The translations under genes and the position numbers were made by a program. The notes beneath the pieces are model-generated. The model searched no databases, was not told the DNA's origin, and saw only the letters and a list, made by a program, of their open reading frames with translations. This document shows positions 34,560-44,775 of a stretch of 64,000 nt of DNA, piece by piece (the stretch's first letter is position 1; each line of letters begins with the position of its first letter). Source of the DNA: Neurospora intermedia (Eukaryota > Ascomycota > Sordariomycetes > Sordariales > Sordariaceae); assembly GCA_037102815.1 (NCBI GenBank), contig BTPP01000008.1:1550001-1614000 (forward strand). Reading direction: 5' to 3'.

Positions 34560-35777
34560 TGGATGTTGACTATCGCGACATGGGGAAACAGAGACACATG
34601 TGAAAGAAGGGTATATAGGGTATAGACCAAAAAAGAGAGAGAAAAAGCAAAAACACTATATCCCTAAACGAGAGTTCTGAAGAGTCCTCGTGGAACCGGG
34701 ACAATGAGTGTCAGGGGTCTGTTGTTGCTGTGATTGTTCCCGATTTGGAGTCGATAAAAAAAGGAGTCAACAAATTGCGCCGCATCAGAGCGTGTCGGCG
34801 ATGCTCCAGTCGTGTTTCGCCAATTTTCAGGTGAAGAATGCCAAGACTTTGAGGGGAGAAAGGGGGGGGGGGGGGGGGGGGGGTGAAGGGATTTGCCGGC
34901 GGCAACTGCACTCGACGTCATGTGCATGCCCCTGAATTGGAGTTCCCCAGATCCATGATGCTCACCATGTCTTGGCATAAGGGGTCCAGATCTTGTCAGA
35001 CATAGGAGTTCGCTAACATGGAGTCGTACGACCTCTCCCTCAAATGAATCAAGAAGGGAGTTCTACACCATTGGATGATGGTTACCCCTAAAAACCAGAT
35101 CTTTTTCTGATCATCCTGAAGGCTCTGGAAAGTGACAAAATCAGACAAATCATCTCACCGGTGGCAATGCTCGTCGACAATCATCAAGTCAGTCCGAAAC
35201 ATTGTCCGTGATTGTGTAGCTGCCAACGGCTCCGTGGCCCGGCAAGCAGAGTCAGTCCAACTGATGCGCAAGTTTCAAAGACCGTCTTCCCGCCTTGCTA
35301 TGACTGATAGTCTACTGGCCGGTAACTCGTAGATTTGCTTCCCTATGTTTATGGGGGGCTCACCAACCTTGTGTGCCTCGATGCAAAGTCCCTCTCCTCC
35401 ACACGGTCTTGTTGAGGCCAAGCTCCATCTTGCAATGTTGACTTTGTAGCAGTGTAAAGGGAAAATCACTGGCCCTCGACCTTCTGTTTTTTTGTCGGAC
35501 AGCACAAACTAAAGACAGCTGAAGGTGTACGCGAAGAGTGGCACCAATCAGTTTACACCGAGATCGGTCCTACACAGATCTTGACATTTGTTGCCTTATC
35601 AGTCGCGTGTAGGTAAAGAAGATGAGGGAGGAGGTAAAAGTCATGATGCATTCGAAGCATAATAAGCTCCCTGGGAGCCGTCTTTGCTGCGGCTAGATTT
35701 CTGGAAGGCTTTCGCCAGATTCGAAATAACAGCAAATCGTGGAATTTTGACAAGACCTCTCCGAAACAGTGCCCATA
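34560..35777. other. intergenic region with a poly-G tract
   Basis: Holds the promoter of the Ted1-type gene (-) and that of the cyanovirin-like gene (+). A 22-base G run lies at 34862-34883. No gene is supported. Confidence 0.5.
34862..34883. repeat. 22-base poly-G tract
   Basis: 22 uninterrupted G on the plus strand, about 300 bases upstream of the Ted1-type start. Such runs can form quadruplex structures and are hard to sequence accurately. Confidence 0.8.
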
Positions 35778-36436
35778 ATGCAGATCTTCCCCAAGCTTTT
35801 GTTTGCGGCAGTGTTAATCTTGGGTGCGGTCCATGGACTGGTCATCGAACCTGTTGGGGGCTTGGATAATGTCGAGCCCACGGGACATAACGAAACCGCC
35901 TTCGGAGGATGCACACGCGTGAGCGACTCTTTTGCTTTCTTGGTCTCAGTACGTACCCACCAGTACTAATGCTGCGTCAAGTGGTATATGACACCAGGAA
36001 CCCACCCTCTCGACATGGACTTCTTAGCAGAATGCCAGACCGAAGATGGTTCGTATCTGAAGTCACGGCAGTATCTCGGACAGTGCATCGCCAACGTCGA
36101 TGGTTATCTGATTATGCAAGACAAGTAAGTTTTGTTGGTTGTTTTACCTTTCAATCACAACAGATAACTGACGAGCCATCCGTCAGTGGATGGTTTGGCA
36201 ATTCCTGCGGTGATTGCTGGCTCAGTCCCGACCCCAAAGGGAAATTGGGTATGTTTACATGGCTTCACTGCAGCTGTTATGACGGCGAGAAGTGGGGAGA
36301 CACCTACATAAATCTTGGTAAGCAAAGTTTCCGAATTTGGCTTTATGATGTTACTGACAAGGAGGTCTTAGACGGTATTATCAGCAATCTTCATGGTATG
36401 CTCAGTTGCCTCGGTCACGTTGCGGTACCGGCCTGA
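35778..36436 (+). CDS. secreted cyanovirin-N-like (CVNH) protein
   Basis: CDS is join(35778..35918, 35982..36124, 36187..36317, 36372..36436), 159 residues. Introns have GTGAGC/GTCAAG (with a TACTAAT branch site), GTAAGT/CGTCAG and GTAAGC/CTTAG ends; phases agree throughout. Residues 1-20 (MQIFPKLLFAAVLILGAVHG) are a signal peptide. The mature part reads as one CVNH fold: LAECQTEDGSYLKSRQYLGQCIANVDGYL, NGWFGNSCGDCWL, HCSCYDGEKWGDTYINL and GIISNLHGMLSC. The paired Cys, the LGQCIANVDG turn and the final NLHGML match CVNH lectins of ascomycetes. Those bind high-mannose glycans, though many fungal members have no tested ligand. The final helix-like HVAVPA is an extra tail. Confidence 0.85.
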
Positions 36437-36789
36437 TGGGAGGGAAGTATGTGGTGGGCTGGGGTATCTGTGGAGTTTAGAGTCACCAAGAGTTCTGGAT
36501 TTTAGGTCTTGTTTGGATAGTGGGAAAAGGTGAACTGATTTGATTCTTATATCTTGATAAGAGAGGGATATGGGGAAGTGGGAGGATATTTTACCTTGGA
36601 ATTTTCAGGTAATGATGTAACAGCCAGTGGTATCAATGTCAGGTAGACGGATGATGTATCCTTTTCCCATAACCAAAGCGCCTTTTCATTTCTGCTCAAT
36701 ATCTTCAACCCGAACGCCGACCTTGCCGCCATGCAGCCTGAATCTAAACCAATGCGCCGCGCAAACGCCGTTATGTTCCCTCCCATAGC
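36437..36789. other. convergent 3' flank region
   Basis: 353 bases between the CVNH gene (+) and the small minus-strand gene. No gene is supported. Confidence 0.5.
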
Positions 36790-37278
36790 TCAGTACTCTT
36801 CATCATAATCGTCCAACCGCGGAACAGTGACATCAAACGTCACATTGCCATACGACTCAGGATCAACCAGCGCAAAGGCCACAGCGCTTACATCCGCAAG
36901 CTTGGATGATTCTACCGTGTCCTCGTCTTCCACCTTTAGCTTCTTCCACCCGTGGCTTAAATCCCCATTAGGGTGTCTGGGGATTCCATAAACGATTTTG
37001 ACATCGCCTTCGGGGAGAGGGACCGGTTCGGCGTCGACGCTGAAGGTAAGACCGTTGGGGTAGCGGTCATGGAGGATCATGAGTAGCTCTTCGGACACCT
37101 TGGCAAAGGTCCAATCTAGCATGACGAAGAGGAAGATTGTATGTATGCCGCATTTGAGGCGAAGGGTGATGCGAGGGTCATCGACCGGGTTGTTGGTAGT
37201 GCGAGGCTGGGACGACGGTGATGGTCAGCAAAGTTGGAGAGAAGTGGAAGCCCGACGGAGATGGCGGGTTTTTACCAT
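36790..37278 (-). CDS. small conserved protein with an ATG-only first exon
   Basis: CDS is complement(36790..37206, 37276..37278), 139 residues. The first exon is only the ATG; the GTAAAA donor follows directly, and the intron has a GCTGAC branch-like site and a CCCAG acceptor. This gives MPRTTNNPVDDPRITLRLKCG... Without the splice the frame from that ATG stops after 17 codons. Residues 12-60 (ITLRLKCGIHTIFLFV, FAKVSEELLMILHDRYPNGLT) look like the first strands and helix of a ubiquitin-like fold; this is an impression only. The C-terminal end is acidic (LDDYDEEY). No other domain was recognised. A later in-frame ATG at 37122 would give a shorter protein that loses the conserved-looking first strand. 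Confidence 0.65.
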
Positions 37279-37903
37279 TATGACTTTTCAACTACGACGG
37301 TAATGGGGTCTTTTTGAGGAGATATTTTTAGTGTACAGAAGAAAGAGTAGAAACTCTTTGTCAAGATTTCGCTGTTCAGCCGTGGTAAGCTAGTAGGCTG
37401 AGATCTAAAAAGTTGGGGTCAGTTTGTTCCTGGCATGTGGAAGCTGCAACAAGGGATGGGTAGTGGGGTTGGGTTGTGATGACGTTGGTCGGGTGGCCCA
37501 GGTTGGAGACAGTGAGACTGCCCTGCAGACGCGATCCGACCCGCTTTCTCCGCGTTTTGGAGGGGGCAGCTACACTAGAAGGGAGCTCGGGCCATCTCCA
37601 ATCTCTGATATCCACTGGACATGCAGGGATGCAGCGAGCCGACCAAGCGGCTGTTAGGTTCCCGTCTCGTCAACCTGGACTTTCGGGGAAGATTTCAACT
37701 GAAGCTGTTTCCAGTGACACTGATCCAGTTGTCTTTCACTGTCCAACACGTTGGATCGCCAGCGAACAGCTGCAAACACTTTGACGTCTTTACATCGGCT
37801 CGAGCTGCCCCAATCGAACTTTACAACTTCCATTGCCTGAGGATTCCGAAAAGCACATCACGACAGGAGACTGCGATACGACATTCGATAGATACGGGTT
37901 GAC
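37279..37903. other. divergent promoter region
   Basis: 625 bases between the small protein gene (-) and the Tim17-like gene (+). No gene is supported. Confidence 0.5.
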
Positions 37904-38576
37904 ATGTCAACCACCAAAGAAACCGAGGCCGCCGCGCCAGAGCCCGTCCCCGAATACGTTACCAAATGTCGTCTTTCCATTCCGGATGCCGTCCGAATCC
38001 CCCTCGCATCGAGCACTGCTCTGCTCATTGGCTTCACACTCGGTATGAGCCAAGGCATCAAGACATCCGGTATGCGCTTTCGCGCCGAACACGCCCATAA
38101 GCTGCCGACCACCAAGATGGGATGGTACTTTTACCATAAGAGCAAGAACTACAACTCAATCTGGGGCGGCGCCAAGGAGGGTGCCAGAATGGGAGCCAAG
38201 ATTTGCTTCTGGACAACAGCCATGTTTGGCATCGAGCACATGTTTGACGCCTATCGCGGGACGGCCGACATCTTCAACACTGTAACCGCCTGTGTGACTG
38301 TTGCGGGAGCGTTCAGTCTATGGAGTACGTGATTGTCTGTCCTAGATCTTGCGCGACAAACGCTAATCATGACTTTCTCATATAGATCGTTTCTCTTTGC
38401 CCATGGCGGCCCGAACAACCAAAACTGCCCTGGTAGTAGGTCTCGCATACGGAGGCTTGCAGGATGTAGCTGGCATCGCAAGAGGTCGACCCATCGGATA
38501 TGTCGAATTCCTCAAGCGCCGCGTTGGTGGCCTTAAGAATACCGCGGACGAAAACCAGAAGGAGCGGGTGATTTAA
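37904..38576 (+). CDS. Tim17/22/23-family membrane protein, possible complex I NDUFA11-type subunit
   Basis: CDS is join(37904..38324, 38386..38576), 203 residues; donor GTACGT, branch GCTAAT, acceptor ATATAG. The N-terminus is hydrophilic (MSTTKETEAAAPEPVPEYV). Four short hydrophobic segments with small residues follow: IPLASSTALLIGFTLGMSQG, GAKEGARMGAKICFWTTAMFG, TADIFNTVTACVTVAGAFSLW and ALVVGLAYGGLQDVAG. Gly-rich helices with GxxxG spacing and the WGGAKEGARMG turn are typical of the Tim17/22/23 superfamily. The length and the PVPEYVTK start resemble the fungal complex I accessory subunit of this family (NDUFA11/B14.7, NUJM), but Tim22-type proteins are an alternative. It is expected in the mitochondrial inner membrane. 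Confidence 0.75.
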
Positions 38577-39670
38577 AGAAGATAAAAGCCCAATCCTCTT
38601 TGCCCACCCAAAGGTGCACCCCCATCCGATCGGTGAAGAGATACAAAAACACAAGGTTGGTTAGTTGCTCTTCAATGTTACCATCACAGCCGATTTCGGA
38701 AGCCCCAAATGCTCCGCAACGGCTATTCGAGGCCGAAACAACACAACCCCTGCAAATTATCGGACAGTCGGTTTACTAGTCCATTTCTATGACAAACTCA
38801 AGACCCTCAATTCTGCACGAAATGCCCAAGCATTGTGGGAATCCAACATGGCGCCCGCTCAGCCGCATCGGAGTCTATAGAGTAGAGTCTAGACATATAC
38901 CGGCGTTCTATCGCCGAGGTATGCGCACAAGCCATCATTATTGGCCAGTACGTATCAAAGCTTTCCAACATCGGCATTGAATTTCGAAGAGCCGGCTGCC
39001 TACACTGGGGGTAAAGGTATCAGCTGATAGGTGGGTATATCTCTAGGAAAGCTCTGGAATGCTTGGATTGGAACTGTTATTACAGCATCCTTCCATTGGC
39101 GAGACAGGGCTGGGAAGAACCAATCGTTGACCATTCATCAAGCGGGCATCAAAGGGGGGACGTCACTCAGCCCAATCTCCTCTCCGAGCACCCCCCAGTA
39201 GATCGCGGCTACTGGCGGCCTTGGGGGACGGCCACGTGACGCCCGATAAGAAGCAAGCGCAATTGATGCCAATGGCTGCATCAGGTACCATCCCGCCGCA
39301 GCATCACCCGCGTCAACGAAACCTTGACAAAGGAGGATCGATGAGGGTTTATCCCAGATAGTAGTGTAGCAAGTCGGCCTGCACTTGTCTTCTGCCCGTC
39401 CCACGCTGCGCTAGTGTGCTCGGAGGGGATGGATCTGGTACGTTCGATTTGCTAGCGGTCCCGGCCTCCCCCAGGGGCGAGCCAGAGATAAAGATGAGAC
39501 GAAGGTCTGTGGTATGGTTGATTGTCATGAATCAAGCTGCATCTATATATCACACAGTCAAGACCCCGTTTCTGTTGTCCTCGGTACCTGCTTCATCATT
39601 CTTTATGTTTGTGCGGTGTTGACCTGTCTTTCTTTGGTCTCATCCCGGTACCTCCATCACACCCTACAAT
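38577..39670. other. promoter region of the proline dehydrogenase gene
   Basis: About 1.1 kb with no gene supported. A TATATAT run lies at 39544, about 125 bases before the ATG. Confidence 0.5.
39544..39550 (+). promoter_or_regulatory. possible TATA box of the proline dehydrogenase gene
   Basis: TATATAT about 125 bases upstream of the ATG at 39671. The distance is plausible for a fungal core promoter. Confidence 0.35.
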
Positions 39671-41323
39671 ATGTTTCCTACTTCAACATCACCTGCCAGC
39701 AGGCAGTTGGTTTGCAACATAGGACATGCTCGGGCAAGAAGCATTCCTTCGGCCCTTGGACCTGCCGTGGCTTCTATGTCACGTCATCATGTCTCACATT
39801 CAACTCTAATGGTCGGGCGTATCAACGGCGTCGGGAGAACATATGCCACACGACTTATACACTCCTCCACCAACCGACCTAAGCCTACCGACCACCTAAC
39901 CATCAACAACGCATCATCATTACCAGCAACAGGCGGGTCTCAGTCCAATGAGATGCCCAAGACACCGGGACCTTCGCCATTGGCAGTACTGCCATTGACA
40001 AACGTCCTCCGATCATGGATGACCACCACCGTCTCGTCCTCGCCCTTCCTCCTACCGCCTTCACTAGCTGTCATGTCCGTCCTAGCCCATACCACAAACC
40101 CAGTTCTTAACCCCGACCGAAACCCTCTCCTCCGCGCATTCCTCAAGAAGACCTTCTACGCCCAATTCTGCGCCGGTGAGAATCCGGCCGAGGTCCGCCA
40201 AACCATCGACTCCCTCAAGCAAATCGGTTTCAGTGGTGTCATCCTCGGCTATGCCCGTGAGGTGGTCCTCACCGATTCGGAGACCAAAGATCTCGCCTCC
40301 TGCGCGGCCGAGGGTGGCGCCGCTGCGGAGGAGTGCATTCGCACAGAAATCAACCCCTGGGCCGAAGGAACCATGGAGACCGTCCGCCTTGCCTCTCCCG
40401 GCGATTTCGTAGCCCTCAAATTTACTGGCGCCGGCCGCCAGGCCCTCTATAGTCTCTCCAAACAGCTCCCGCCCTCTGAGGCCCTAGGCTCTGCCATCGA
40501 CGGGATCTGCAACCTCGCCGCCGAGCGGGGCGTCCGCCTCCTCTTCGACGCCGAACAAAATGCTCTCCAGCCTGGCATCGACGACTGGACGCTCGACTAC
40601 ATGCGCCGCTACAACAAAAGCAACGCCGTAGTCTACGGCACCTACCAAGCCTACCTCAAATCCACACCTGCCACTCTCTCCAAGCACCTCGCCATCGCCG
40701 CCACTGAAGGGTTCACCCTCGGCGTGAAACTCGTTCGCGGCGCTTACTTGGGCGCTGATCCCAGACATCTCATCTGCGACACCAAGGCCGACACGGATGG
40801 CCAGTACGATGGGATTGCCGAAGCCTTGCTCCGCAAGACCTGGTCTGGCCCCTTGCAACCTCCTGCCCCGCAGTCTGGATCTGCTGAAAAGGAGATGGCC
40901 AACTTCCCCGACGTGGGCGTCGTTCTAGCCACGCACAACCGCGAATCGGTACTCAAGGGCAAGGCCCTTCTCGACAGCGGCGTGGCCAAGCTGGGGTATG
41001 AACAGGTGGCGTTCGCCCAGCTGCAGGGAATGGCGGACGAGGTTAGTTGTGAGCTTGTTGCTGGGCCGCACGAGACTCCCAAGGAAATGGAGATGGCGGC
41101 GGAGAAGGAGAGTGCGAAGGGCAGTGAGAAGGGAAGTGAAATGGTCAATAAGCCGCAGGTGTACAAGTACCTGGTGTGGGGATCGACGGGGGAGTGCATG
41201 AAGTATTTGTTGCGGAGGGCTTATGAGAATCGGGATGCGGTGCAGAGGACGAGGAGTGGACGGGAGGCGATGGGAAGGGAGGTGAGGAGGAGAGTGAAGG
41301 GGTTGTTTGGGATTTCTTCTTAA
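39671..41323 (+). CDS. proline dehydrogenase (proline oxidase), mitochondrial
   Basis: FAD enzyme that oxidises proline to pyrroline-5-carboxylate in the mitochondrial matrix or inner membrane, the first step of proline breakdown (yeast Put1). Single exon, 550 residues. The N-terminus is Ser/Arg-rich and basic, as in a presequence. The catalytic barrel starts near residue 155 (FYAQFCAGENPAEVRQTI). Later blocks: GVRLLFDAEQNALQPGIDDWTLDYM, VVYGTYQAYLKSTPATL, FTLGVKLVRGAYLGADP, VVLATHNRESV, YEQVAFAQLQGMADEVS, VYKYLVWGSTGECMKYLLRRAYENRDA. The RRAYENRDA end holds the pair of arginines that bind the substrate carboxylate. An insert of about 25 Glu/Lys/Ser-rich residues lies before VYKYLVWG. No intron is needed. 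Confidence 0.95.
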   Translation: MFPTSTSPASRQLVCNIGHARARSIPSALGPAVASMSRHHVSHSTLMVGRINGVGRTYATRLIHSSTNRPKPTDHLTINNASSLPATGGSQSNEMPKTPGPSPLAVLPLTNVLRSWMTTTVSSSPFLLPPSLAVMSVLAHTTNPVLNPDRNPLLRAFLKKTFYAQFCAGENPAEVRQTIDSLKQIGFSGVILGYAREVVLTDSETKDLASCAAEGGAAAEECIRTEINPWAEGTMETVRLASPGDFVALKFTGAGRQALYSLSKQLPPSEALGSAIDGICNLAAERGVRLLFDAEQNALQPGIDDWTLDYMRRYNKSNAVVYGTYQAYLKSTPATLSKHLAIAATEGFTLGVKLVRGAYLGADPRHLICDTKADTDGQYDGIAEALLRKTWSGPLQPPAPQSGSAEKEMANFPDVGVVLATHNRESVLKGKALLDSGVAKLGYEQVAFAQLQGMADEVSCELVAGPHETPKEMEMAAEKESAKGSEKGSEMVNKPQVYKYLVWGSTGECMKYLLRRAYENRDAVQRTRSGREAMGREVRRRVKGLFGISS

Positions 41324-42036
41324 GCACCGGTCTCCAGTGGGTGTAAGAACCCAAAATGTCAATTGTTTACGACCTTTGGGGATCATCATCATTTTTTTTT
41401 TTCTTTTTCTTTTTTTGGCGCATTGCGAGAGGGTTGCTTGGCATCTTGGATCGATTATCTAGTAGATTTGGCCTTGGTCTGAGCGTGGGTACTTGCTTGA
41501 CAGATACAGATACAAATATTCAAGTCATGAATCAAAACATCTAGACCTGGTCGTCGTGATTTTCATCTTCCCACTCAAAGGTCCATGACAGTGTTGTTTT
41601 CAACATCAAAACGTTTAGGGACCAACTTACTGTTCTTTTAACATGCCGATGAAATGACCTGAAATCCTGGGCTGGACAAGCGCCAATTTACTAGAATCCC
41701 GCCAATAATTCACCAAGGCTATGTTGGCTATCGATCCTGACATCCACTAATATTGTCTTTTTTTTCCTTCTTTTGCTCTGTTGTTGTGTGTATTGTTCAG
41801 ACATTTACGCCCAGGCTACACAGTAAAGAGTCAGTGGTATCTTAGCTTGGTGTCGGTTCAACATGCAGCTCTTCATGTCCAAGTCTATGCTTTTCCATAA
41901 CCCAATGCTATCTCAGGTCATTCCCCAACCTCTAGAGGTATCTTCCTTCATTCTTATCTGTCAATCGACTTTTGTCTTGACCTTTATCTTGCCCTATCCT
42001 TGTATTCCTCCTCCCCCAATCCTTTCTTTGCCTCAT
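41324..42036. other. convergent intergenic region
   Basis: 3' flanks of the proline dehydrogenase gene (+) and the Cgi121 gene (-). It holds a T-rich run (41392-41417). No gene is supported. Confidence 0.5.
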
Positions 42037-42816
42037 CTACAACCCCCTCAGCGCAATCCCACTAATAACCAACCCCTCCATCTCCTTCCGCCTCCCCTCC
42101 TCATCCGCCTTGTCTATCCTCTCCACGCCCGGCACACCATTCAGCTTGTAGTACTTGCGCACTTTTGCCCAATCCGTCGACTTGGCGAATTCCTCGTTTG
42201 TAAGCGGTACGGGCGTGCCTTGGATGTGCGTGGTCAGGTGTTGCCATATGCTTTCTGGTGTTGGTTGTTGTTCTTCGCTGGTGATTGTCGAGTTTTCGGA
42301 GGAGAGTTTGGGGTAGACGACTTTGATGACCAGGACGTCGCGCGTTTTGGAAGGGGTTAGACCGTAGCGGCGGTAGGATTCGGAGATCTGTTTTGTGAAG
42401 GTTTGGTTGTTTGTTAGCTCATGGGTTGGCTCACTTGGAGAAAAAAAAGCAGTTAAGGTGGATGATTGTTATTGCGAAAAGAGGAAGGGGATGGATGGAT
42501 GGAAGGATGGATGGATGGATGTATGGATAGAGAGACGAACATTGTTGGTCGGACTTAGCCCAGTGACTATATCGGAATGGACGTTGGGCGTCTGAAGGGT
42601 TCCCTCAGTCAAGGTGTTGAGCGCGCGGAAGATGGCGGCGAACAGGTGTGTGCGGGAGATGATGACCGAGGCGTCGATGAAGGCGTACTCGAACTCGGGG
42701 TTCTTGCCGATGAGCTGGGCTTGGAGGAAGTCGACGTTTTGGACGTCGCGGAAGAGGGCGGCGTAGACGTGGTGGTCCGACGGGACGTGTTCGATTTGGA
42801 GGGTTTCGAGCGCCAT
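42037..42816 (-). CDS. cgi121: EKC/KEOPS complex subunit Cgi121
   Basis: Subunit of the KEOPS/EKC complex, which makes the t6A modification at position 37 of ANN-decoding tRNAs; Cgi121 binds the tRNA and the kinase Bud32. CDS is complement(42037..42387, 42541..42816), 208 residues; intron GTTCGT...AAACAG, phase 0. Exon 1 has LETLQIEHVPSDHHVYAALFRDVQN, the usual start, then FEYAFIDASVIISRTHLFAAIFRALNT, in which the SRTHLFAAIFRAL block is typical. Exon 2 continues with ISESYRRYGLTPSKTRDVLVIKV, the family's second core motif (ISE.L..FGI......LV). The C-terminus ends ISGIALRGL. The intron holds a GGAT-type tetranucleotide run (42490-42530). Confidence 0.88.
42490..42530. repeat. GGAT/ATGG tetranucleotide microsatellite in the Cgi121 intron
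   Basis: About eight near-perfect GGAT-type units with one GTAT interruption, entirely within the intron of the Cgi121 gene. Confidence 0.7.
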
Positions 42817-44775
42817 TGCGACGGTTGTGGTCCTCGGTTGTGATGGTCGTGATGGTGACGGCTGGTGGGGTAGATGGATGGAATGCGACGGGTTGATTGA
42901 TGTGTTATTGAATCATGTGTCGGTTCAATTACTGAAAAACCGACGTCAGTATTGTTTGAATTGAGGTCGAGAAGGTGTTTGGGTGCCGTACCGTACTCTT
43001 TCTTTGGGCAATTTCCAGTGATACTTTTTCCGATTTGGCGATAAGGAAACAGGCTCGAAAGTGTTGAATGCGACGGCGAATCCATCCTTGTCCATCGGCG
43101 GGATCTCCATGGCGGGGCAGATCCCCGGGCGCCGGGGCGCGTCGCGCTGATGACAGGGATCAATACCTACACAAGTGACCCCGCCAAGCATGTCAATTCC
43201 AAGAGGCCCGGACATCAGCCCCTTTAACGTTTGACTGTTATGTATTGGGTCATACCTATCCTACGTAACAGGGAATCAACTTTGTCACATTGCCGATGGG
43301 TCGTTGTTCCGATTGTCTGAGTTTCTTCCATTTGACAGCCCAAAAAGTGGAACATGGCGCGCGTGCAGCCGTCGAGGTTCTCACAATCTCTTGGTCGCAA
43401 AAACGCACCACAGCGGATACATGAACACATGTCTCGGACTGTCTAGAGGTACGCTTCCCATTACCTTGCGACGGCCAGGCACCATCAGCAATATGCTGTG
43501 GTTTAGGTCATGTTGTTGTCGACGGATACACGGATGCCGCGGCGTACCTCGACTTTGACATAATGGTTGTTGTCTTGGGAAGGGGGACCACCACCTGTAG
43601 TCCCGACCCACCCCACCTCAGTCGATGTCGATGGGAAGAGGTGGGAAATATTGAATAGTAGTCGAAGAAATCACAGGAGGATATACGGCCCTGCTACAAA
43701 AAGCCACAATTTTGGTATACTGGAAACAGAGAGAGCGTTCGGCTTTCTAATGGATGAGCGCCAGTCTTGAGGGTTTTGAGAGAGATGCCCAGAAGGAAAC
43801 AGGCTGCTCACTCCGGACGAAGGTCAGTTCCTTTAACACACAATAAAATCTCCACACCCAGCTTAACTCACGCTCGGATACTTTCAGCCATGGATGTTCC
43901 CTTTGCCATGCACCGATGATCGTGATTGCATTGGGAATGATTGGGAATTGGACCAAATTCGTGAACTCGACTTCCATGCAGATGCAGCCTTGCCAAATCG
44001 GGACACTCGCAGAACGGATCCGCCCCGAGTGAAATCGGATTCATTCGTCGAAGAGGACGAATTGCCCTTGACCTGAATGGGCCATATTTCCCAATTCATT
44101 GCCTTTTTGTCGCAATCATGGGCCGGTGAAAGCATGTTCCTTCTTTTCTTTCAATGTTCTTGGGCTGATCAGCGATCGACGGCCGGGCTCCCCCCTAGTC
44201 CGTGAACTTTTAATTCCCTTCAGTTGAAATTCCTCGATCCCGGCGCCCTGGACACATCCATCCATTCCTTGGTTGACGCTTTCGGAACCGACATCCCTCG
44301 CTCTCACTCCCCTCCCCTCCAGGAATCCAGCGCCTTTAGTGTGCCTCCCTACACCATCGATCCTTCGCTTCAAGGTTCCCGGTCATCGTTCAATATTAAT
44401 TGGCACGCAATATCCACCGCGCGGCAATCATCACCGCACATCCGTCCCGTCCGTCCCTTTCCATCCCGTCCCTCTCTTCTCACGACACACCACAACCACC
44501 ACCACCACCATCACCATCACCATCACCACCCTGACCACAGTCAGACCAGCGACTCAGCGTGGCAGCTGAAGGCCATCGGCGCCGTCGCTCATCCGCTCGC
44601 TTGCTTACTGCGCTACAACTCCACGGCATAACCCGTTTCCAAGAAACCACCCGATTGACAACAAACCAACCCATTCGCTGCCCACAACGGTTACTACTGT
44701 CATTCTTTCGAACCGTCATTTCGAATCGTCCCACGTTCGCCTACAGATTGGGTCAAACTTGGAGACTCGAACATC
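42817..44775. other. divergent intergenic region with a CAC/CAT microsatellite
   Basis: About 2 kb between Cgi121 (-) and the Zn2Cys6 factor gene (+). A CCA/CAT-rich repeat at about 44492-44531 lies in the probable leader of the latter. No gene is supported. Confidence 0.5.
44492..44531 (+). repeat. CAC/CAT trinucleotide microsatellite in the leader of the Zn2Cys6 gene
   Basis: CCACCACCACCATCACCATC-type repeats, about 250 bases before the ATG at 44776. Confidence 0.65.
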
